A stretch of DNA of 64,000 nucleotides from assembly GCA_965153455.1 (NCBI GenBank), contig OZ234498.1:6138001-6202000 (forward strand), given 5' to 3'. The position numbers and the translations under genes are program-made. The notes under the pieces are model-generated. The model did no database searches. It was given only the letters and a program-made list of their open reading frames with translations, and was not told the DNA's origin. This DNA is from Sphagnum compactum. Lineage: Eukaryota; Bryophyta; Sphagnopsida; Sphagnales. Shown here in pieces: positions 12,990 to 25,730 of this stretch; position 1 is the stretch's first letter; each line of letters starts with the position of its first letter.

Positions 12990-13490
12990 TTCATAAAAAA
13001 ATCCAACTAGGGTGGATTGGAGTGGACATAGGTCCATATGCTGATTCACACTTAGAATTCAATCCAATTTTCTTTTAAAAATAATTACACAATAAACATT
13101 TTTAAAAAGTCCAAAGCATCAAGATGGTGATTGTGATTCAATCACCACATTTGAGTGATTAACTGATATTTAGAAAAACAAAGTTTAAGAAAAATTTCAA
13201 ACCATCAAGATGGTGACCATAATTCAATCACTACATTTGAGTGACAAGTTAATTTTTCTTTCTTTTCTAATTAAGAAAATTTTCAAACATAGTGGATTGG
13301 GGTCATCTTGGGTCCTAATCCTTATATGGTGAACATAGTTCAATCCTAAAAAGAAGGAAACATTTATTTGAAATTTTTCAAAATGTATGGAAATTAAATT
13401 TTTGTCACCCCGTGCAAATGGTCCTAGGGTGGTCTATAGTGGACCTAGGTCTTGATCATTATTGTGACCGTAGTTCAATCTTATAAAAGA
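12990..13490. repeat. diverged tandem repeats, about four units
   Basis: Recurring phrases are 'catcaagatggtga', 'attcaatcac(c/t)acatttgagtga', 'gtggattgg.gt' and 'ggtcctag/ggtccta'. They repeat every 100-130 bases with strong divergence. There is no coding signal. The unit boundaries are approximate. Confidence 0.5.
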
Positions 13491-14939
13491 AAAGAAAGAA
13501 ACTCTTAAAACCCATTTAACTATGGGGACTCATGATTTTTATTTGATCATTTCTTGCTTAGCTTTTTGTTCATGAGGTTGACACTAGTGTTGGGTGTGTA
13601 TACATGGTTTTAAACAAACCCTCCTTATAAATGTAAATAATAATTTAAAATGTATTTACATTTTGTGTAAGTGTAAAGTTGGGTAAATCATGTAAAACTA
13701 TATACTTAAGTGTAAATTTAAATGATTTACCCATTATGTAAATTAGTGCAAATTCGTGTAAGACTTTTTGAAAAAGAACATTTCATGCAAAAAATTTCAA
13801 TATGGGTGCCAATGAATAGAACTTTCCCAAAATTTCAAGTTTTTATTGTTATTGATGGGCCAAAAAAATTTAAGATGCACCATAACTAATTAACATGCAT
13901 CACAATAGATACCTACATTCTTATAAACACATAGGCCAAACTTTTTATGAACAAAGTTAACAATTTCGAAATTAAACTCAATGAATGAAGTAGGGCAACA
14001 TGCACCCAATATGTGACCAAAAATGTGCACCAAAAATATTCCCCAATAGCACTATAGTTTGTCCTATATACTTTGGCCAAAAGTTTGCTCTTATATTGGA
14101 TATATGTAGGGTAACGGGAAGCACTTTCACACTTCTTTATTGATGGTAAAAGCTTTTATTTGGGGAGCATTAGTTATATTAGAAGTTTTTGTGAAGGGCC
14201 AATCAAAGTGGCCCATTACAAAAACAACATTGAACTTCGGGATGCCCCCACAACTAAGTAATGTGGATTGCATAAAGGTATAGTCATTAAGGATTTATGA
14301 TATATGTACACTTAAAACTTATCCTACCCAAAACAATTACATGAGATTATGTAAGTGCAAAACCATCTACAAAACAATGGGTAGGATAAGTGCAAATGTA
14401 AAAAAAATGGCAAGGTAAGTATACATCATTCACACTTACCCAATTTTTACACTACAAGTATATGTGCCCCCACCAAACATTGGTTGACACTATAGAATGT
14501 AAGGCCTAATCCTAGGTTATTTGCATTTCGTAATAACCTACTTGATTACCTATTAACATTAGAAGAAAAAATGGATTTTGTGACTAGTGCTTGTAACAAA
14601 AAATTTAGTCACAAACAACATGTACAACTAAGATCCCCCTAGTTGTGAAAGTCAAGTCACATGCAACCATAGTTGCAAACATGGGGTGTCGAATGAAAAA
14701 AAAATAACAATATACTAATTCATCCTTTAACTTCATTGTATGCATATTGTCACATGTGATTAAGATGTGATTATTTGGTCACCAATGAGAACAAATGATG
14801 TGCTACCACATGTCTCAATTTTTAAATTTTTTTAAAAAATTGCTCTAATTTGAAATAATCTAAGACGTCCAATTTAGATGCTTAAATGGTCTTAATTTTG
14901 ACAGTGATGCAATATGGATATTTTATGTGAAAAATTAAT

Positions 14940-15240
14940 TTGAATTTTTATCATAATAAATATAAATAAATATCTAGGTAGGTACATAAATAGGTACATA
15001 ATATGTAAATAAGTATATAGTACTAGGTACCTAACAAACCTAGGCTACTTAGCTACCTACCTAGGTAACTAGGTAAGTAAGTAGGTTAGGGAGGTAGGTA
15101 AGTTAAATTGGTGCATAATCATTTTTATTCTTATCTTGGGTTCAGCCTTTTGATTTGCTCATCCCACATGGCACAAATTTTTTAATGTGAAAATATAAAA
15201 CCACACTCCTTCTGTATATAATTTTCAAGATGGGAATGGA
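14940..15240. repeat. TAGG-rich dispersed repeat, copy 1
   Basis: The block has cryptic TAGG/TAGGTA microsatellite sequence, then TTGGGTTCAG and TTTGATTTGCTCATCC. A similar order (TAGG-rich block, TTAGGGTCAAGGC, TTTGATTGCTCATCC) occurs at 27230-27450. Related TAGG tracts lie near 30300 and 30540-30730. The shared order suggests one dispersed family rather than separate microsatellites. Confidence 0.5.
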
Positions 15241-15368
15241 AAACAACCAATAGGGGATAAGTTTTGAAGTTTCAATTTATTCACACACTATGTTACAATT
15301 ACAAAAATTTCCCCATGTCTTTTGTTTTCAATTTTAATTTATAAATAATACAATTAATCAAGTAAATC

Positions 15369-15412
15369 ATTTATTTGTTTATTTATTTATTTATTTATTT
15401 ATTAAATAATAT
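15369..15412 (+). repeat. (TTTA)n microsatellite
   Basis: About ten imperfect TTTA units occur in an extremely AT-rich stretch. Confidence 0.9.
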
Positions 15413-18400
15413 TTATTTATTAAAAATAACTATAAGTATTAACTATTTACTTTTCATTATCATCTACTTATGTAGCTAATAATTTATTGATATTTAACTA
15501 GCTAATTAATTAGTTACAAGTTATCAATACATAATTCATAAATAAATATATAGATAACTAAGAACTTACAGTTATTAGTTAAACATTACTTTTTATTATT
15601 CTAAACATATTAATAATTTGTGTAAACATTTATGTTGAAATATCAATTATTAAATTTAAATAGTTAATCATAAATAATTAATATACTAATATACAATAAT
15701 TACATTAATTAATCTAATGAAAATAAAGTTAATAAATTTTTTTGAATAATAATTATAGTGATTTGACAATAATTCTACATTATTATAACAATTACATCAA
15801 TTTCTTTAGTTATGGTAAAATTACTATAAAAACTTAAAGTAAAAAAAACATTTATAATTTATAATTTAAAAATTAAATACTAAATACTAAATTCAATCAT
15901 GAATGCTATAATTATTGTAAATAATTTGATTTCTTTTATTACTAGAATAATAATAATAAGAATTGAAAAAATTTAAGAACTCAAAGAAATAAGTATTATG
16001 GTCATTTTTATTGAATCAATATTTTAGCTACGAGGTAGTTTAACAAGATTACATATATGTTATTATAATGTTATTATTATGCCACTCAATGTTGTAAGTA
16101 TTATTATTTATCAATCAATAGTTAATGATAACAATAATAACACAAGAAACATAGTTTTTGTAAATATAATGAAACATGGATATGCTTGGGATATGGCCCT
16201 AATATATTCTATGTATATTCTAAATACATGTTTAATAAAGTCAAAATATACATATGCATTAATTCATGTTTGATATATTTTAATATGATTGTGCACCTTG
16301 GACCCAAATATGTTCCATGATCTACAATGGCAATAGAAGTGAAAGGATTCTTCAATTTTTTTAATTGCTGGACAAAGTGATTGCTCATGTGAAGGATAGA
16401 AATAACTTGTCCATCCTTGCAAAAGTTGTTATTTTTGTGATTACATATGTATTTTACTATTGGCACACATGGCCCCTTATCATGAAGAACTTGTTTTGGG
16501 CATGCATGTAGCAAAATATGCCAATATAATTGCAATTTGATTTGAAAGTTTGTGTTGATTTTTGAGAGATCAATTTAAAGAATTGCAAGTTGCTTTGCAA
16601 AAAATAACAACATGAACAACAAAGTTAGGTGAGGGATGCATTGAATCAAAGATTGTGACATATTTAGACACAAGGCTTCACTATTGGAAACTCAAAACTT
16701 GAATAAAAACCAAATTTACCAACAATGTAGTTCTATTCCATGATACCTTAAAGAATATTGATATACCATTAATTTGTGTTATGGAAGGCAAGAAAGCCAA
16801 GAGTTGCAAGGTCATGTGCTAAATCCACACATAGAGACTTGGCAAAACCATTGTTTCCATTATGTTTTTTATGATGAAGCAACATATTTACAATCAAATT
16901 CAAAGTTTTTGGTTGCTTTTTAATAACCAAAATATTGTGATTTCTATAAGTTTTTGCCTAACAATGAAATTTGTCAATTTGAGGTTAACTCCATTGTGCT
17001 AATAAAAAGAAATTTGATTTAGAATTGCAAGCTTTGTGCATATGTAGGATGAAGAAATTGCAATGGAGTTAGTTCCATTTTTGTCATTTGTGACTATTTT
17101 TAATGTTTTTGAAGGTTCATAACATGTTCACATTGATGTTAGACAAACAATTAAAAATTGGCCTTAATATGGTGACCACTTTGGTAGGAAGGCCAAATAA
17201 GGTCTTTCATGTGGTTGCAAAATATGATAATACAACTATCATGCTAATTTTGGTGTCTACCTTTCATTTCTTGAACCTTGGTGTTGCATTGCCCCTTTTG
17301 AAGTTACAAAATGTAATCAAGAATATTCAATTTTTGGAACTTGGTGACATAAAATTAAAAGGAAGCCAAATTTCTAATTATTTCCAAAATAATGTGCAAA
17401 AGAATATAGGGTGCAACTTATCAAAACATAATCATCTATATAATTTACTTAAATGTAAATAGGATGCTTGGAATTATTTATGAAAATGTATTGAAAATTT
17501 ATTGAAAATATTTTATGCTTGACTTGATGGTTCGTTGGAACTGTTTTTTATAAAAACGTTGTCATTGTTCCGCCCAGGGGGGGACACTTATAAAAAAAGA
17601 GGTAGGAAATACATGAATAAAAATATAGGGTGCAATATATTGGTTGTTGGGTAAAAATTATAAGTTAATTAGTTAAAAATAGGTACATTTTATTCAAATA
17701 ATCAATTTAATTATAATATAGAGTATGCAATAATCTGAAATAATGGATTATAATTAATATAGGGCGGCTTTAATATGTATATATTAGAAAATTAGATAAT
17801 AATAGGGTGATAAAAAATAGGTTGGACAATTATTTAATACACCCTTAAAAATGATCATTTGACGATACGTAGATAATTTACTTTACACTAAATTTCCCCC
17901 TAGGTCGTTTTGCCATGCCACCTTCATAACTTAAAGCTTGAAGAATGCAAATTGCTCCTAATTTGCTAGAAATTTCATCAAACCAAGTTTTCAAGTGTTT
18001 CATTTGTTGCATGCCAAATTCAAGGTATTCTCAATTCACGAACTGAAATTATAAATCACATCTTTCACATACCTAGAGTGTTGATAGCCTATGGAGATGT
18101 TTGTTGGGATTTGAATCAACTGAAAATGCAAAAATTGGTGATGATCTTGAAAAACTAATTGTATGATCATATGAACATGCACATGTAATGAGGGATGAAA
18201 TTATACAAAAGATGGGTGCAAACAAGTTGAATTTAAGAGCCACATTCACCATTTTGGGTGAATGTTTATTTGGAATACTTTTAAATCATTAAAATTTTAT
18301 TTTGACCTAAAGCAATGTTGCATCATATTATCATATATTTAAATAATCTCCCCAAAATCTGTCAGATGTTTAAAAATCCTCAAAAATATGTTTATAATGT

Positions 18401-18660
18401 TAAAAACATGTGTTATAATGTTTAATGAGTATTTTTTAGGACTTTATCCTCATTGTATTCATTCCAAATCATACCACATGTTGCCATATTATATCATCTT
18501 CATATATATGTAAACAAATTGACCACTTTCATAGTGAAATTAATTTCTGTCTCAAAAATGTGAAACACAAATCACTTGTTACACTTAGAATGGCTCTTAT
18601 TAACTTGTTTACACCTAGATGTGAATACAAATTAACCTTGCCTTAAAATTAACCTCATTA

Positions 18661-21600
18661 AAATTCATTTGAATCACAGTACGGGTTGGTTGGTTGGTTG
18701 GTTGGCTGTCGTAGCACAAAAGCAAACAAACAAAACCAAAAAGAGCAGAGGAGGCAGCGCAGCAGCAGGTAGCATCTATCTGCTTCTAGTCTTTTCCTTT
18801 TGATGTTATTGCTGGGTTGGATCCACTAAAGAAGCAAAGCATTGGGAATGGATAGATGGATGCATGGCTGGCCACAACCAATAGCCTCCCAATGTCGGGA
18901 AAGAAAGAAAGAAAGAAAGAAAGGGGACCCAATCAGAGCCTTGTACACGGCAATCTAAGGACCTTTTAGTCTGACCCTTACTCTTATCCCCTTTCAGAAG
19001 TTCCAGCCTTTCCTCTTGTGGCGAAATTGGAAATGAAAATTTCCAAATGTTAAAAAATTTGGAGGATTTCAATAGCCAGAATTCATAAAGAAAAATAGAA
19101 ACAATTGCCAGATTGCTGTTATATTTAGTTCCAGTAGAGTATGTAGGCCAAAAATACTGAAGGATGCTATAGTTAAAAACTCTGGTTTATGTCTTGTGGT
19201 TTAGCCAGATTTGGCTAAATGTTCCCTAGAGATAGTGATGAAGATGGCCATTTTTTTGTACCTCTTCCCATGGCTGGGACGGGACAATCCACATGAAAAG
19301 AATTCATTGAGAAAAAAAACACACTGCCAAGAAAGAAAGAACCTCATCCATCCATCCAAATATATTAAAAGATGTTTGTACCTGGAGGAAGAAGAAGACG
19401 ACGACAACAACAGCACCACCACCAACAAGCCAACCGGCCAGGCCCTCCTCGTCCTCCTCCTAGTCCATAAAAAGAAAGGAAAGTGGAAAAAGTTAAATTT
19501 GTTTGTTTGTGGTTGTGGCTTTTGTTAGCGTAGCCTAGTTGCTGCAGCAAAGGCACCATCACCTCTGTTGGTTTCACCACCTCTGCTCCAATTGTTGCAT
19601 ACCATCCCCACATGGCCCAAATTCCATTTTGGGGAGCTTCCCATGTGGTCCCAGGCTTGGCTTCCCCCCCCCAACCCCACCTCACCTCACCTCACCTCAC
19701 CCGAAACTCTCATACTAGACAATACATACATTAATAATAATAAGCATTTTTTTATTAAAAAAATCAATTAAACCAACGCAGCTATTACCCAACCCCACTC
19801 AATGGGCAGCTAGCAACAACCCTGCCCTCTCCCCCTAATGACCCCCTCCCAATAATGGGGTTAATAATTAATTTTGGGGCGGCCTTTTGAGGGCTGTAAT
19901 TAAAGACTTGTTGTATTATTAAAGACTAGAAGATGTTAATTTAGCCTTTTTGCATTGTGGCCAATTGGGTGGGCATATCCAAATTGGGGGGAGGGGAGGG
20001 GAGAAGAGGGGGGTGAAGGAAATAGGAAAGGAAGGGTTGGCCTGTTGCTAACTAAACTGGAACCGTGTTTTTGGATAGCTAAATCCCACATGCACTAATG
20101 TGGTGGCAACGTCTAATTAGATGATCCCAAATTTCCGAGCGTTTTGTAGTTGCCATTTGGCAGAATTAAAGTGGACCTTCCTCCGCAATTGGAGCCTCGT
20201 CCCCAATTGTAGCGATTTCTTAGTCCCTCACAATTGCCTGCCTTATAAAGTAAGTATGTGATCCTGTTAAGTGGGCCGATGCTATTTATTCTGGGTCCTG
20301 TTTAAATGAGGCTTCCACTCTGGGGTTTAGTGATATTTAATGTGGCTACACACTTACTTTAACCAGGTTCGTGTTTCATGGATTGGGTGATCTGTACCCC
20401 CCCCTAGTGCCTACCACTCTTTTAGGTACCTACCAATTTCGACCCCTTAATTACCTCTAGGTAATATGCTTAAATTTATAATTTTCATATTTAATCTATC
20501 ACCAAATTTGGCTTATCTTCTTTTATGGAAAATCACCACCAGTTTTTTTTTTTTTTCAATTTTTTGACATAAAAAATTTGGCGAATTTTTCCAAAAACTT
20601 TATTCTAATTTAAACTAGGATTTTTTTTTCAGTTTTTTTGGTTTTTTTTTTAAGTGTAAAGAGTGACAAAAATTTTCAAAAAGAAAATCAATAGTCACCA
20701 CTTCTTCTTCTTCTTCTACATCACAAAGATGGAAAAAATAAAAACCGCAACCTTTTCTGTTCTCTCTAGATTTTCCACCAATAGCCAATTAATTACAGTT
20801 TGACGTCCACCCCATCCCCACTTAATTAATTATTCACTCCCCTAATTATGTAATTGCTGGATCATTTGTTATACCCATCTATGTACCAATGGTAGGAATG
20901 TATGCTTCATTTTCCATCGATAGAAAGGTGGCAATGATACAAAGGGGTTTCTCTTGAACTTTGTCGGCTAAGGGAGTTTAGTTTTGTTAGCCTAATGTCA
21001 TGTGTTTCTCTTTGAATGGAACACTGCCACAGATCCCTTACAATTTCTCCTGTTTTTCTTTAATTTTGAAGATATGGATATTATTAAGCTTTAGAGGGGT
21101 TGCTATTCCAAGCTGACAAGCAAAAAGAAAGGAAGTGTAAAATAAGTAAACCTAAGCCTAGTTCCGTGCAGACATTACAATCTACAATGGACCAATGAGA
21201 GTGATGCTTTTGGATGCACTTTGGCATCCCATTTCCAATCCTGACTAAGCAAAAATCCAATAAAAGATCAACGGCCTGAACCAGATGGAAAGATGGAACA
21301 AGGGTGATGGCCAGATTTGATAGATGTTATGCTCCTGGAGTGAATGAGAGTTCCAAGTTAGACTCCATTGACAAATATGTGATTTTGGGGAGACTACAAG
21401 TTTATCAAACCTCTGTCCATTAACTTTCATCTACACCTTCTTTAGGGAAATAAAGCATACAACAAGAGGTTTTTTCCGAATGAGCAAGCACTAGGTACCT
21501 AAACAATTCAGATGTGATTTTTGACATGGCAGAATTATGGGAAGGGTTGAAGGACAACACCTTTCTTCTCCAAGCTATGGAAGGTCGTTAAATTTCACAA
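18661..21600. other. intergenic, mixed simple repeats, no gene seen
   Basis: The stretch contains GGTT units (about 18683-18707), GAAA units (about 18899-18923), a dispersed-repeat copy at 19200-19255, and CTCAC units at about 19679-19700. The open frames at 19.2-19.7 kb overlap on both strands, encode low-complexity Ser/Asn/Pro-rich sequence and match nothing I know. A C-run occurs near 20397-20404. Confidence 0.5.
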
Positions 21601-21637
21601 ACTTTTTTGTATTTGGAAGGCAAGGGAGAATAAAATG

Positions 21638-21712
21638 CACTAGTAGAAATAGTCGCAAAAGACACTTTTAGTCGCCTAAGACAAGTCGAAAAATGGGGTT
21701 TTTCTACTAGTG
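21638..21712. mobile_element. 75-bp CACTA-like MITE
   Basis: CACTAGTAGAAA at the left end is mirrored exactly by TTTCTACTAGTG at the right end. CACTA ends are typical of En/Spm (CACTA) transposons and their tiny non-autonomous derivatives. The flanks ATG and ATA agree in two of the three bases expected of a CACTA target duplication. The interior repeats the word GTCGC. It has no coding capacity. Confidence 0.75.
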
Positions 21713-21744
21713 ATATGGTGGATGCGAAAAAGGTTGAAAATTGT

Positions 21745-24700
21745 GCATGAAATGTTCTAAAATGACCCATAGGACTATGCAATTCACAAGTGGTTGGATA
21801 GGTTATTGGGGGGAAATTAAAGAGTTTGAAGAGACAAAAGTTAATGAGTGGAACTTAAGATCTACGCTCAAATGGTTGGAGAAGGGGCATTCTACCACTA
21901 AGGAATTTTTTGACGCAATCAAAAAGCAGAGGACACAAGTGTTAATCACAAAGCTAGAAGGGGAGGATGGGCAAGTGGTGACAACCCAAGAAGAAGTGGT
22001 TGCCCACTATAAGAATTATTATTCAAAGCAATATGCCAAGAGTGTAGACAGTCCAAAGACAAAGGAGGCAAGGGAACTTTTCATTAGAAACTTAAAAGAT
22101 AAGATACCAAAATACATGAAGTGCTCTCTAGTCAGACCCATGGTAGAAGGAGAATTATTTGCAATAGGGTCCAAACATAATAAAGTATGCCAAAAAAGTA
22201 GTCTTAAGAAAATTTAGTTTCAAAAAAATTATTCATATTCAAAAAGATATTAAAAACCTATTTAAATTACATTTTGAAATCATAAAGTATTTCATTAAAT
22301 TTATTATAAGTTGAACATAAAGTTTGAGGAATTTTTATATAAGAGAAGTGAATGAAAAGTATGTTGTAAATTGGTTGGTTGTTCAAATTTTTCAAAATAT
22401 TTTTACATTAATGACTATAATATGAAAAGTTGAAACTATATCCATACACATTACACCTTTATCAACTTGAAAGTACAATAATTATAATTGATGTTTTATT
22501 TTCATGTACTTGTAACTCTATTTTGCAAAACTATGACACATATTTTCCAATAATTACATCTCAATAAATGCCCTTAAATACACATTACAACATGTGGTTT
22601 TCCAATATTATGCAATGAGGTCAAAGAACTTCTTGATATTGATCACTGACTTAAGTAATATTCATGAATTCAAATATTAAGGTATATTTTATGGATACTT
22701 TCCAAACAAATTCTCTAAATGGCTACTTTACCATGCTTATGCCTAATAGCAAAAAAACTAGTGAAAGGAAAGGCCCTTAAGCCAAATAGAATAGTTGTAG
22801 AGTTCTTCTAGAAGACATGGTAGGTGATAGGAAAGGAATACACTCTAATGGTGCAAGAGTCAATTCAAAGAGGGCGTTCCCCCCATGGTGTTATAAAAGG
22901 GCTAGTAACATTGTTACACAAAAGAGGGAGAGGAAAGTTCTCTCAAATTAATCACTCTACTTAATGTAACATACAAAATTTATGCAAAGGTTCTTTAACT
23001 ACAACTACAGCTAGTGTTGATGGAAGTAATTAACCCAGATCAATTGGCTTTTTTGCCGTTCAGGTACATCCTAAATAACATTTTGCTCATCCATGAGATA
23101 GTATCTTGGACCAAAAGGTCCAAACAACCTTTAATCTTTTTTAAATTGAACTTCTCCAAGGCATATGACAAAGTGAACTTGGACTTTTTGTTTCCTTGCA
23201 TGGGGAAGATGGGGATCCCAAGGGAATTCGTCAAGATAACAAAAATTTTATTCGATAGAGCTTGGGCCCATATAAACATTAATGGGAAAGCTTCAAAAGC
23301 TTTTACCATTCAACATTGGGTGGGGCAAGGCTACCCATTAGCCCCATACCTCTTTTGATATTGGGAAAAGCTTTCAATGCCATAGTAAAAGAGGAGTTGG
23401 AGAAAAAAAGAATCCAAGGAATGAAACTCCCCAAAATCTACAAAACAACAAGTGATTACGCAATATGCAAACAATATTAGCATCACCCTTAAAGCAACAC
23501 AATATTATGTGCCAAGGGTGGCAATGGTGCTAGACCTATTATGCCAAGCTTCTGGACTACAAATCAATCACAATAAATTTGTGGCATTTTGGATTGATGG
23601 GGGAAAAAAAAAACTTGAATATATTTAGGTATGTGAGTGGACATGGGTTTCTTGAAAATTCACATCTAAACTTCTTGGCACACCATTTGGTATATTTTTG
23701 GACTCAATTGATGCAAATGAATTCTTGATGGAGAGAGTCCAAAAGAAACTTAAATACTGGTCTACAACCAAATTATCTCTATCAAGAAAGGTAGTGGTGG
23801 TGAATAATATCCTTTTGTCTTCATTTTGGTATTTTGTTAATGTGAGGGGGAACCTAGAAAGGTTTCAACAAGGTCACAAGGTTGTTGAAAAACTATTTCT
23901 GGGTTGGAGCAATCTACAATTGTAGATGTGAGGTGGCTTGGGATCAATGTTGTGAAAGGAAGAAAGAAAGGGGATTAAACTTAATGGACCCAAATGAAGC
24001 AAGAGATGCCCTCCTGACAAAGTGGGTTATGCATGCCTTTGAACCAAGTGATTCAAATTTGCAAAACTTTCTAAGATTTAAATTAAAACACTACCAACCT
24101 AAAAAAAAAGGTAAATGGGCTCACATACTAGAATGGTGCACGCATGCTAACCATAAAAAAATGTTTAGATCAACCCTATGGAATAGGATTGGTAGAATTT
24201 GGGTTAAAATGGTGAAAGAAGTGAAAAAGAATAAACCCAAAACCTCAAGGGATGCAATGGTAGTGAACTTCTGGTGGAATGAGGTGGTCAAACCTTGGGA
24301 TGACAACTTATCCAAACAAAAGGCAATAGAGTTCCATGCTTTGGGATGGGAAGTGGTTGTAAATGTATGGGACAAGTCAAAAGGTCGATTTATGACCAAG
24401 GAGGAACTAGGGGGAAAAATTCTAATCTCAACTAAAAAGGAAGGGATGTATGAAAGAATCATTGCCAAGGGGAATAGGGAAGTGAGAGACCTATTGAAAA
24501 GCTAAGACAATTGATGCCCAAAAAGAGTGTGGTTTGCAGTCTTTGAAAAGGATAATGGGCTCCCATCATGGGTCGGCGGAACAACATGGTCTTTTAAGCC
24601 AAAAGGTAAAGAAAAGGAGCACATGTTGATGGTCCTAGCAAAAATTAAGCCATTTGTAGTGGGACATCAAACAATGGTCTTATCCCCATTAAAGGGGGTT

Positions 24701-25730
24701 GGGCGATATTATGCACAAGGAAATTGCATAAGTGAAAAGGTGGCTTTATTAGAGTGGTCAAGGTGACAAAAGGCTCAAAGAATTATTTTTTTCTCTCTTT
24801 TGTGGGAAGGTAGGGGCAATGGATTTGGACCCCGAAATACTCTTGGAAAGGAGGTAAAACACTACTATCATACACAATAGCCTTGGGGAGGAAAATGCTA
24901 AGAGCACTGCAACCCATGGTCATTGTAATAGAGAAGAAGTGGACGAGATTGCTTCAACCCAATTTTAAACTCAGGTGGGCCAACACATGGTGTAAACAAC
25001 GAAACAAAAAAAAAGTAGGGTTCATTTGGTCAATTTGGCACAAAGCAATAACGATCAATTCTTGGAGAACTAAAACCAATTTAACAGTCAGGCAAACGTG
25101 TCCATTATGTGAACATGAAGAAGAGCCAATTTTGCATAGGTTTTGGGAATGTGATCATGTTCAACAGCCTCAACATATGTGTATGCAATTTTAAGTAGGG
25201 TGCGATTTGGGTCCATACCTATTCGACACATGGCCCCAATGCAATGAAAACATTGCATCTTTGTAGCCAAAAAACTTATAAGATTTCAATCCATATCATT
25301 ATTGTGATCTATTACAAAACATTACCATTTGGGTAATTTGGACTAAAAGGAATGGCAAGGTGTTCAACAATAAAAGTTGGCCTACTCATAAAGGGCAGAA
25401 ACTCATATTGGATGTTTTAATGGATTATGGAAGGGTTGCATGGGCAAAGTATATGAAGTTGTGCAAGCATGTGCCTATTGAGAAAATGCAACACTTGAAA
25501 AACTTTGATAAAAGTTGGGGTAGGCACAAGGTGATATGTGATAGAAAGGGTAGATTTATTAGGTGTTGTTATGATGGCCCCCAAAGGGGCTTTGTTAGTT
25601 AGTTTTTGGGTTGAGTGTGTGGTTGTGCTCCTTGCTAGTTCAATGGTGGGTTGTCCCTATTGTTTCCTTCTTTTCGTAATGAATTTTTTCATTTGTGCCC
25701 AAAAAAATCAAAATCCCAAATAATAATTCA
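21745..25730 (+). pseudogene. decayed non-LTR retrotransposon (LINE), 5'-truncated ORF2-like remnant
   Basis: The frames read in LINE order. First comes a linker before the RT (21745-22170; WLEKGHSTTKEFFDAIKKQR). An AT-rich insertion of roughly 550 bases follows. The RT runs from about 22750 to 23600, including DQLAFLPFRYILNNILL and GQGYPLAPYLF. A thumb/connection region follows (23700-24500, 24530-24770), and a zf-RVT domain lies near 24960-25190 (CPLC, HRFWECDH). The endonuclease is absent. RT motif A reads KLNFSKAYDKV where Asp is expected (codon 23149-23151), and the YADD motif reads YANN (23464-23475), so the enzyme would be inactive. Many stops and frameshifts remain. An A-rich stretch near 25700 is probably the 3' end. 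Confidence 0.85.
22200..22725. other. AT-rich stretch interrupting the LINE
   Basis: LINE homology stops after the Glu-Gly-Glu-Leu-Phe segment near 22165 and resumes near 22745 with the KGKALKPNRIVVEFF-like segment. In intact LINE proteins these lie close together. The material between has no open frame, is very AT-rich and shows no terminal repeats I could define. An insertion is inferred rather than proven. Confidence 0.5.

Larger units (their letters stand above)
13491..18660. other. AT-rich intergenic DNA with TAGG-rich and TTTA-rich tracts
   Basis: No gene is supported. A TAGG/ACCT-rich tract lies at about 14970-15110 and a TTTA repeat at about 15369-15412. Between 15.4 and 16.3 kb the sequence is extremely AT-rich. 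Around 16.3-17.5 kb open stretches read like decayed coding sequence (for example a 119-codon frame at 17103-17462), but I recognise no family. Confidence 0.5.
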
